DNA of 64,000 bases, from positions 124,001-188,000 of the forward strand of contig NZ_FOYN01000002.1 of NCBI RefSeq assembly GCF_900111935.1, in the 5' to 3' direction. Positions 46,013 to 52,734 of the stretch are shown here, one piece after another; the first letter of the stretch is position 1, and every line of letters starts with the position of its first letter. The notes under the pieces are model-generated. The model was not told where the DNA came from. It searched no databases and saw nothing but the letters and a program-made list of their open reading frames with translations. The stretch comes from Halorubrum sodomense. GTDB taxonomy: Archaea > Halobacteriota > Halobacteria > Halobacteriales > Haloferacaceae. Made by a program: the position numbers and the translations under genes.

Positions 46013-46096
46013 CCGCCGGGTTCGACGGTCTCGATCCGGCGCCGCTCACCGCCCCGCCCGCAAACGGTTTCGTCCTGGCCGTCGTACGCTCGGCCG

Positions 46097-46357
46097 ATGC
46101 TCGAACTCTCCCAGTCGGAAGGCTGTCCGCACTGCGCGAAGGTCCGCGAGACGCTCTCCGAGCTCGGCGTCTCCTACGTCGCGCACAACCCGCGGCTCCC
46201 GGGCGACGTCGGCGGCGACGTGACCAACGAGGTGACCCACGACGAGCTCACCGCGGGCGGCGAAGACCAGATCCCCTACCTCGTCGACACCGATCGCGGC
46301 GTCACGATGTACGAGAGCGACGACATCGTCGACTACCTCGAAGAGCAGTACGACTGA
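46097..46357 (+). CDS. Glutaredoxin-like thioredoxin-fold protein
   Basis: 86-residue glutathione-transferase N-terminal/glutaredoxin-type domain. The redox motif CPHC is at residues 10-13; DQIPYLVDTDRGVTMYESDDIVDYL has the cis-Pro and the ES ligand-binding motif of the family. It could reduce protein disulfides or handle low-molecular-weight thiols such as gamma-glutamylcysteine in haloarchaea. Separate small gene between argS and prf1. Confidence 0.9.
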   Translation: MLELSQSEGCPHCAKVRETLSELGVSYVAHNPRLPGDVGGDVTNEVTHDELTAGGEDQIPYLVDTDRGVTMYESDDIVDYLEEQYD

Positions 46358-46464
46358 AACGGCTCCCGCCTCGACGCGGCCGCTCGCGGCCGAGGCGGGG
46401 CGTCTCATCGGAGAGAGCCCGCAGGTCAAAGCTTACTTACCCGCACGGGAGCGAACTGTAGGTA

Positions 46465-47715
46465 ATGAGTAGCGACGCACAGGAGGCGAACGAGGACCGC
46501 CGGAAGTACGAGTTCCGCAAGGTGATCGAGGAACTCAAGGAGTACGAGGGCTCCGGCACCCAGCTCGTCACTATCTACATCCCCGAGGACCGGCAGATAT
46601 CCGACGTGGTGGCCCACGTCACGCAGGAGCACAGCGAGGCGTCGAACATCAAGTCGAAGCAGACCCGGACCGCCGTCCAAGACGCGCTCACGTCGATCAA
46701 GGACCGACTGCGCTACTACGACACCTTCCCGCCCGACAACGGCATCGTGATATTCTCGGGCGCCATCGACGCGGGCGGCGGCCAGACCGACATGGTCACC
46801 CGGACGCTGGAGTCGCCCCCGCAGCCCGTCGAGTCGTTCCGCTACCACTGCGACTCGGAGTTCCTCACCGAGCCGCTCGAACACATGCTCGAAGACTCCG
46901 GGCTGTTCGGGCTCATCGTCTTGGACCGCCGCGAGGCGAACGTCGGCTGGCTGAAGGGGAAACGCGTCGAGGCCGTCAAGTCCGCCTCCTCGCTCGTCCC
47001 CGGCAAACAGCGGAAGGGCGGCCAGTCCGCACAGCGGTTCGCCCGCCTGCGGCTCGAAGCCATCGACAACTTCTACCAGGAGGTCGCGGGGATGGCGGAC
47101 GACCTGTTCGTCGATAAGCGCCACGAGCTCGACGGGATCTTGGTCGGCGGTCCCTCCCCGACGAAAGACGAGTTCCTCGACGGCGACTACCTCCACCACG
47201 AGCTCCAGGACAAGGTCCTCGGCAAGTTCGACGTGGCCTACACCGACGAGTCCGGGCTGAAAGACCTCGTCGACAACGCCAGCGAGGTGCTCGCAGACCA
47301 GGAGATCGTCGAGGACAAACGCAACATGGAGGAGTTCTTCGAGAAGCTCAACACCGGCGAGGAGGCCACCTACGGCTTCGAACAGACCCGCCGGAACCTG
47401 ATCATGGGCTCCGTCGACCGGCTGCTCATCTCCGAGGACCTCCGCTCCGACGTCGTCGTCTACGAGTGCCCGAACGGCCACGAGGAGTACGAGGTGCTCG
47501 ACGCCCGCCACTCGACGCCCGACCACGAGTGCAGCGAGTGCGGCGAGGCGGCCGCGGTCGAGGAGCGGGAAGACGTCATCGAACACCTGATGGCCATCGC
47601 GGGACAGCGCGGGACGGACACGAAGTTCATCTCCACGGACTTCGAGAAGGGCGAACAGCTGCTCGACGCGTTCGGCGGCATCGCCGGCATCCTGCGGTAC
47701 TCGACCGGCGTGTGA
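46465..47715 (+). CDS. prf1: Peptide chain release factor aRF1
   Basis: 416-residue class I release factor that reads all three stop codons. Domain 1 contains ASNIKSKQTR (NIKS motif for stop recognition); domain 2 contains KGGQSAQRFARLR (GGQ, peptidyl-tRNA hydrolysis); domain 3 follows with a zinc-like HECSECGE near the C-terminus. The ATG at 46465 gives the standard archaeal length. The TGA stop lies within a sequence that resembles an insertion-sequence end (see 47711-47790). Confidence 0.97.
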   Translation: MSSDAQEANEDRRKYEFRKVIEELKEYEGSGTQLVTIYIPEDRQISDVVAHVTQEHSEASNIKSKQTRTAVQDALTSIKDRLRYYDTFPPDNGIVIFSGAIDAGGGQTDMVTRTLESPPQPVESFRYHCDSEFLTEPLEHMLEDSGLFGLIVLDRREANVGWLKGKRVEAVKSASSLVPGKQRKGGQSAQRFARLRLEAIDNFYQEVAGMADDLFVDKRHELDGILVGGPSPTKDEFLDGDYLHHELQDKVLGKFDVAYTDESGLKDLVDNASEVLADQEIVEDKRNMEEFFEKLNTGEEATYGFEQTRRNLIMGSVDRLLISEDLRSDVVVYECPNGHEEYEVLDARHSTPDHECSECGEAAAVEEREDVIEHLMAIAGQRGTDTKFISTDFEKGEQLLDAFGGIAGILRYSTGV

Positions 47716-47790
47716 ACTACCCCTGCCTACTCGCCGCCTGCGTTGCTCCTTAAGGAAGGCGGCTTACCGCCTACATTCAGCTAAAACGGC
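47711..47790. other. Convergent spacer with hairpin, possible IS200/IS605-type end remnant
   Basis: Starts GTGAACTACCCCTGCC at the prf1 stop and contains AGGCGG-CTTA-CCGCCT (47757-47772). GTGAACTACCC followed by a GC hairpin resembles, from memory, right ends of haloarchaeal TnpB/IS1341-type elements. No tnpA or tnpB is nearby. It could instead be just a shared terminator for prf1 and the DtxR gene. Confidence 0.3.
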
Positions 47791-47819
47791 TCTCTGAAGG
47801 CCTCCCGCGGCGCTTTTCC

Positions 47820-48263
47820 TTACTGCTGCTCCGGTTCGACCGGCGTCGGCGCGACCTCCAGACACGCGCAGGCGTCGGTCTCCGGGTCGAAGCAGTCCGG
47901 ACACTCCGGCTGTCGGTCGATGATCGTGTCGAGCCGCTCCGCGACCGTGTCGTCGATGACGGCCTCCAGCTCGCGCGCCTCGGCCTGGAAGTCCTCGACC
48001 GCGAGGACGTTCGCGAGGAAGCGCTCGATGATACAGTACGTCTGGAGGGCGTCTCTCGCCCGCACGATGCCGTCGTCCGTCAACCGGACGCCCTTGTACT
48101 TCTCGTGTTCGGCGAGCCCGCGCTCCTCGAGCTTGCCGATCATCTCGTTGGCGCTGGCCGGGCTGACGCCGAGCGCGTCGGCGATCGACCCGGTCGAGGC
48201 GGGGCCGTCTTCGGTCTCCTGTACGACGTATATCGTCTTGAGGTACTGATCTGCGGTGTTCAC
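47820..48263 (-). CDS. DtxR/MntR-family metal-dependent repressor
   Basis: 147-residue metalloregulator. Residues 1-65 form the winged helix (GSIADALGVSPASANEMIGKLEERGLAEHEKYKGVRL); residues about 70-115 form the metal-binding dimerisation domain (TYCIIERFLANVLAVEDFQAEARELEAVIDD). A C-terminal CPDCFDPETDACAC segment is Cys-rich. It has no SH3-like domain, as in the short SirR/TroR group. It shares an operon with a ferritin-like gene next to suf, and is a candidate for the protein that binds the TTTAGG-N4-CCTAAA boxes at 19018-28788. That link is inferred. Confidence 0.9.
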   Translation of the reverse strand: MNTADQYLKTIYVVQETEDGPASTGSIADALGVSPASANEMIGKLEERGLAEHEKYKGVRLTDDGIVRARDALQTYCIIERFLANVLAVEDFQAEARELEAVIDDTVAERLDTIIDRQPECPDCFDPETDACACLEVAPTPVEPEQQ

Positions 48264-48306
48264 GGCTCTCCTCCGTCGGCGCTCGTCGGCGTCTCGTCTC
48301 TCCGGT

Positions 48307-48801
48307 TCATCGGCGCTCCATGACCTCCGTGACTTTCCGTACGCCCTCGGCCTCCTCGTCGCGGATCGTCGTCAGGGTCGCGAGCAGCTCCCCGCGGTCG
48401 ATCGAGAACGCCGCCTCCGAGTCCTCGATCGCCTCGATGAGGTCGTCGTAGAACTTGTAGGCGGTCTCCTCGTTACACAGCTGGTCGTACAACACGCCGT
48501 CGAAGTCCTCCGGCCGCGTCCGGCCGTACCGGGCGTCGACCAGCGACTCGATCTCGCCGAACGGGACGCTGTCGACGCCGAGCCCCTCGATGAGCGCCTC
48601 CAGCCGTTCGCGGTGGTCGGCCGACTCCTCGGCCGCGTCCGCGAGCAACGTCTCGATCTCTTCGTCGAGTTCGGCGTCCAGCTGCCGGTAGTGACGGTGC
48701 GTTCGCGCTTCGACGACCTCCTCTAACACGATTCCGATCTGGAGCAGCCGCGCGAGTTGGTCGTCGGAGGCGACCCGCTGGCTCACGCTCACCGCGACCA
48801 C
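48307..48801 (-). CDS. Ferritin-like helical-bundle protein
   Basis: 164-residue all-helical protein of the ferritin/rubrerythrin-like superfamily. Iron-ligand-like patterns are GIVLEEVVEARTHRHY, EESADHRERLE and CNEETAYKFYDDLIEAIE, giving spaced Glu and ExxH residues. It could store or sense iron, in keeping with the DtxR gene 43 bases downstream and the suf operon upstream. The start is uncertain: GTG at 48801 or GTG at 48792. The latter overlaps the stop of a 13-codon ORF (ATG at 48830) that begins about 28 bases after a CTTAAACC promoter element. Confidence 0.78.
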   Translation of the reverse strand: MVAVSVSQRVASDDQLARLLQIGIVLEEVVEARTHRHYRQLDAELDEEIETLLADAAEESADHRERLEALIEGLGVDSVPFGEIESLVDARYGRTRPEDFDGVLYDQLCNEETAYKFYDDLIEAIEDSEAAFSIDRGELLATLTTIRDEEAEGVRKVTEVMERR

Positions 48802-48944
48802 CCGAGACGGCGCGATACGCGGGTTCGCATACCTCCGACTCGGGCGTCGTCGGTCTTAAACCGTTCCCCTCGCGGGCCGGTCGCTCCGCGGACGAGACGG
48901 GAAAAATCCGTTCGGCGGGCGGACGAACGGGCGGGCGCCGACCG

Positions 48945-50174
48945 TTACTGAAGGCGCTTCAAGACGAGTTCCTCGACGTCGTCGCGGAACTCGTCGACCG
49001 CGATCTCCTCTAAGACGGGCACGAAGAAGCCCTCGACGAGCATGTTCCGAGCCGTCCGCGAGTCGATCGAGCGGCTCTCGAGGTAGAACAGGTCTTCGGC
49101 GTCGACCTGTCCGACCGTCGCGGAGTGGGAGGCCTCGGTGTCGTGGTTGTGGATGATCAGCTTCGGGGACGCGTCCGCCTCGGCGTCGTCCGACAGCATC
49201 AGCGTGTTCTCGCGCTGGTAGCTGGAGGTGTTCCACGCGTCCTCGCCCACGTCCTGGACCCCCTCGTAGACGGAGCGGGCGACGTCGTCGAGTACGCCGC
49301 GCGTCACCAGGTCGGCGGTCGTCTGCTCCGCCTGGTGCCACACGCGGGCGTTGATGTCGAAGTGCTGGTCGTCGGTGCCGAAGAACGTCCCGACGATCTG
49401 GCTCTCGGAGCCGTCGCCGTCGAGTTCGGTCTCGATGTCGGAGCGGGTGAGCTTCGAGCCGAAGTTGCTCTCGATCCAGTCGACGGTCGCGTACGTGTCG
49501 GTCACGCCGCGCTTCAGCGAGTAGGTGTACGAGTCGTCGTCGAGGTTCTGTAGCGAGCCGAACTGGACGTTCGCGTTCTCGCCCGCGACGACCTCGACGA
49601 GGTTCGAGAAGTAGCGGTCGTCGCCTCCCGCCGAGGCGGCGGCCTCGCCGTCACCGGTCTCGATCGACTCGAGGATCGTCACCGACGACGACTCCTCGGC
49701 GACGACGAGCGTCTGGCTGAACAGCGAGCGGGAGTTCATCTCCGCGCGCACCGTCACGTCCTCGACGTCGACGCCCTCGGGGACGTAGACGAACGTCCCC
49801 GTGGTAAAGAGCGCGACCGAAAGCGCCGTGAGGTAGTTGTGTTCGGGATCGAGGACGGAGCCGAAGTTCGCCTCGATGACGTCGCCGTACTCGGCGAGCG
49901 CCTCGGTGAACGGGAGGACGACGGCCTCGTCGTCGCCCGCGGTCCGCTCGGTCTCGTCCGCCTGGTTCAGCGGGTCGACGAGCGCCTCGAAGTCGAGCGC
50001 CTCCAGGTCGGTCCAGCGGCGGCCCGGCGTCTGGATGACGTCGGGGAGTTCCGCGGTCTCCAAGGCCGCCAGCGCGTCCAGGCGGGTCTCCAAGAGCCAC
50101 TCGGGCTCGTCGCGTTCGTCGGCGATGCGTCGTACCGTGTCCTCCGAGAGGCTCTCGATTTGCTTCGTGCTCAT
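48945..50174 (-). CDS. sufD: Fe-S cluster assembly protein SufD
   Basis: 409-residue SUF scaffold partner. The beta-helix core has LTALSVALFTTGTFVYVPEGVDVEDV and the C-terminal conserved part SHSATVGQVDAEDLFYLESRSIDSRTARNMLVEGF. It forms the SufBC2D complex with the upstream-transcribed genes. The order on the minus strand is sufC, sufB, sufD, with one base between the sufB stop and the sufD ATG region. Provides most Fe-S cluster assembly in archaea. Confidence 0.96.
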   Translation of the reverse strand: MSTKQIESLSEDTVRRIADERDEPEWLLETRLDALAALETAELPDVIQTPGRRWTDLEALDFEALVDPLNQADETERTAGDDEAVVLPFTEALAEYGDVIEANFGSVLDPEHNYLTALSVALFTTGTFVYVPEGVDVEDVTVRAEMNSRSLFSQTLVVAEESSSVTILESIETGDGEAAASAGGDDRYFSNLVEVVAGENANVQFGSLQNLDDDSYTYSLKRGVTDTYATVDWIESNFGSKLTRSDIETELDGDGSESQIVGTFFGTDDQHFDINARVWHQAEQTTADLVTRGVLDDVARSVYEGVQDVGEDAWNTSSYQRENTLMLSDDAEADASPKLIIHNHDTEASHSATVGQVDAEDLFYLESRSIDSRTARNMLVEGFFVPVLEEIAVDEFRDDVEELVLKRLQ

Positions 50175-50175
50175 G

Positions 50176-51606
50176 TTATCCGAGCGAACCTTCCATCTCC
50201 AGCTCGACGAGCCGGTTCAGCTCGACGGCGTACTCGATCGGCAGCTCCTCCGTGATCGGCTCGATGAACCCCGAGACGATCATCTGTTTCGCGTCGTCGT
50301 CGTCGAGACCGCGCGACTGGAGGTAGAAGATGTCCTCGTCGCCGATCTTCCCGACGGTCGCCTCGTGGGCGACGTCGACCTTCGACTCGTTGATCTCCAT
50401 GTACGGCATCGTGTCCGACGTCGACTCGTTGTCGAACATCAGCGCGTCGCACTCGACGGCCGTCGAGGAGTTCTCCGCGCCGTCCGCGATGTGGACGAGG
50501 CCGCGGTAGTTGGTGCGGCCGCCGTCCTTCGCGATCGACTTCGACTCGACGGTGGACTTGGTGTCCGGCGCGTTGTGGTACACCTTGGCGCCGGTGTCGA
50601 TGTCCTGACCCTCGCCCGCGAAGGCGATGGTGATGTGGTTGTCGGAGGCGCCGCGGCCCTTCAGGATCGTCGACGGGTACAGCATCGTCGCCTTCGACCC
50701 CATCGACCCCGAGATCCACTCCATGCGTCCGCCCTTCTCTGCGATGGCGCGCTTGGTGTTCAGGTTGTACGTGTTCTTCGACCAGTTCTGTACGGTCGAG
50801 TACTGAACGTGGGCGTCCTCGCCGACGAACACTTCCACGCCGCCGGAGTGGAGATTAAAGGCCGAGTACTTCGGGGCGGAACAGCCCTCGATGTAGTGGA
50901 CCTCGGAGCCCTCCTCGGCGATGATGAGCGTGTGCTCGAACTGGCCCATCCCCTCGGAGTTCATCCGGAAGTACGCCTGAATCGGCATCTCCACGGTGGT
51001 GTTCTCCGGGACGTAGACGAACGAGCCGCCGGACCAGATGGCGCCGTGAAGCGCCGCGAACTTGTTGTCGCTCGGGGGGACGCACTTCGTCATGAAGTGC
51101 TCGCGGACGATCTCCTCGTGCTCCCGGACGGCCTTGTCCATGTCACAGAAGATGACGCCCTTCTCCTCCCAGCGCTCCTGCATGTTCTGGTAGACGATCT
51201 CGGACTCGTACTGCGCGCCGACGCCCGAGAGCGCGTTCTTCTCGGCCTCCGGGATGCCCAGCTTGTCGAACGTGTCCTGGATCTCTTCCGGGAGGTCCTC
51301 CCAGCTGTCGGCGCCGCCGCGCTTGTCGATGTCCGGTCGGATGTACGGAACGATCTCGTTGATGTCGACCTCCGAGAGGTCCGGCTGGCCGGGCCAGTCG
51401 GTCGGCATCGGCATCTCCTGGAACTGCTCGAGCGCGCGCAGTCGCCGCTCCAGCATCCACTCCGGTTCGTCCTTGTCCTCCGAGATGACGCGGACCGTCT
51501 CCTCGGTGAGGCCCTTCTCGCTCTGGAAGGCGGACTTCTCCTCCTTCTTGAACTCGAAGCGAGCCTCGGTGTCTGTCTCCTTGAGGTCGTCCTGTTGTGA
51601 ACTCAT
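50176..51606 (-). CDS. sufB: Fe-S cluster assembly protein SufB
   Basis: 476-residue SUF scaffold. Conserved features: FGSxVHYIEGCSAPKYSAFNLHSGGVEVFV-type central region with Cys of GCSAPKYS, VQNWSKNTYNLNTKRA, and the C-terminal HEATVGKIGDEDIFYLQSRGLDDDDAKQMIVSGFIEPI in segments. It is the cluster-building partner of SufC and SufD. Only one base separates its stop from the SufD start. Length is typical for the archaeal protein. Confidence 0.97.
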   Translation of the reverse strand: MSSQQDDLKETDTEARFEFKKEEKSAFQSEKGLTEETVRVISEDKDEPEWMLERRLRALEQFQEMPMPTDWPGQPDLSEVDINEIVPYIRPDIDKRGGADSWEDLPEEIQDTFDKLGIPEAEKNALSGVGAQYESEIVYQNMQERWEEKGVIFCDMDKAVREHEEIVREHFMTKCVPPSDNKFAALHGAIWSGGSFVYVPENTTVEMPIQAYFRMNSEGMGQFEHTLIIAEEGSEVHYIEGCSAPKYSAFNLHSGGVEVFVGEDAHVQYSTVQNWSKNTYNLNTKRAIAEKGGRMEWISGSMGSKATMLYPSTILKGRGASDNHITIAFAGEGQDIDTGAKVYHNAPDTKSTVESKSIAKDGGRTNYRGLVHIADGAENSSTAVECDALMFDNESTSDTMPYMEINESKVDVAHEATVGKIGDEDIFYLQSRGLDDDDAKQMIVSGFIEPITEELPIEYAVELNRLVELEMEGSLG

Positions 51607-51658
51607 AGTGTTTTGTTACCGCTTTCCGTGTTTACGTGTGTCGCGTGCCCGCATTCGG

Positions 51659-52588
51659 TTACGCCGCCTCGAAGGCGTCCTCGCGGACCCAGTCGTACCC
51701 CTCGTCCTCCAGCTTCTCGGCGAGCTCCGCACCGCCGCTCTTGACGACCTCGCCGTCGAGCATGACGTGGACGTGGTCGGGCTCGACGTAGTCGAGGATG
51801 CGCTGGTAGTGAGTGATCTGGAGGATGCCCGTGCCCTGCTCGTCGCGGAGCGCGTTGATCCCCTTCGAAACGTCCTTCAGGCGGTCGATGTCGAGCCCGG
51901 AGTCGATCTCGTCGAGCACGGCGACGCTGGGCTCCAACATCGCGGCCTGGAGGACCTCGTTCTGCTTCTTCTCGCCGCCGGAGAAGCCGGCGTTGAGGTA
52001 GCGCTGCATGAACTTCTCGTCCATGTCGAGCAGCTCCATCTTCTCCGAGAGGATCTCCTGGAACTCGGCGACGCCGATCTCGCCGTCGTCCGCGGGCCCC
52101 TCCATCGGAGAGGTCTCGTACCCCTCGTCGTCCTCGTCGTCGGCCTCGGCCTCCTCTTCAGCCTCCTCCTCGTCCTCGAACAGCTCCTCGCGCTCGTCCG
52201 CCTTCGCGTTGAGCGCCTGCCGGAGGAAGTTCGTCATGGTGACGCCTTCGATCTCCGCGGGGTACTGGAAGCCGAGGAAGATGCCGAGCGCGGCGCGCTC
52301 GTTCGGCTCCAGCTCGAGCAGCTCCCAGTGATAGTCCTCGTCGTCCAGATCGGCGTCGACGTCGGCGACGTCCTCCTCGCTGAGGTGGAGCAGGATCTCG
52401 CCGTCGGTGACCTCGTAGGCGGGATGGCCGGCGATAACCTTCGCGAGCGTCGACTTCCCCGAGCCGTTGGGGCCCATCAGCGCGTGGATATCCCCGGACT
52501 CGACGGTCAGATCGACCCCCAGAAGGATTCGTTCGCCGCCCTCTTCCGCCACTCGTGCGTGAAGATCGTTGATTTCGAGAGTAGCCAT
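51659..52588 (-). CDS. sufC: Fe-S cluster assembly ATPase SufC
   Basis: 309-residue ABC-type ATPase that drives the SufBD scaffold. Walker [10 protein letters not shown] is at residues 39-47, the signature is [11 protein letters not shown], and Walker B is [16 protein letters not shown]. It is about 60 residues longer than bacterial SufC because of a highly acidic insertion at roughly residues 136-170 ([18 protein letters not shown]), a salt-adaptation feature. First gene of the sufCBD operon. Confidence 0.97.
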   Translation of the reverse strand: MATLEINDLHARVAEEGGERILLGVDLTVESGDIHALMGPNGSGKSTLAKVIAGHPAYEVTDGEILLHLSEEDVADVDADLDDEDYHWELLELEPNERAALGIFLGFQYPAEIEGVTMTNFLRQALNAKADEREELFEDEEEAEEEAEADDEDDEGYETSPMEGPADDGEIGVAEFQEILSEKMELLDMDEKFMQRYLNAGFSGGEKKQNEVLQAAMLEPSVAVLDEIDSGLDIDRLKDVSKGINALRDEQGTGILQITHYQRILDYVEPDHVHVMLDGEVVKSGGAELAEKLEDEGYDWVREDAFEAA

Positions 52589-52734
52589 GTGTATTCTCGT
52601 GCCTCGTACCTCGATAGTGGGTGTTGAGGGGGTTAATGGTTACGCATTTCCCCGTCAAAAATCGCAGATCGACCAAGAAATTTTCTTTCGATCGAAAACT
52701 GCTTTCGACGCGGCGCCTTTCGCCTCGCCGTCGG
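52589..52734. other. Upstream region of sufC
   Basis: 146 bases between sufC and the end of polB. AT-rich stretches (TCAAAAATC, AAATTTTC, TCGAAAAC) are present. No TTTAGG-N4-CCTAAA box is seen, so suf is not obviously in the same iron-box regulon. Confidence 0.5.

Noticed and set aside
52589..52734. Iron box before the suf operon
   Set aside because: GGTTAATGGTTAC and nearby AT-rich sequence were checked, but no TTTAGG-N4-CCTAAA palindrome is present.
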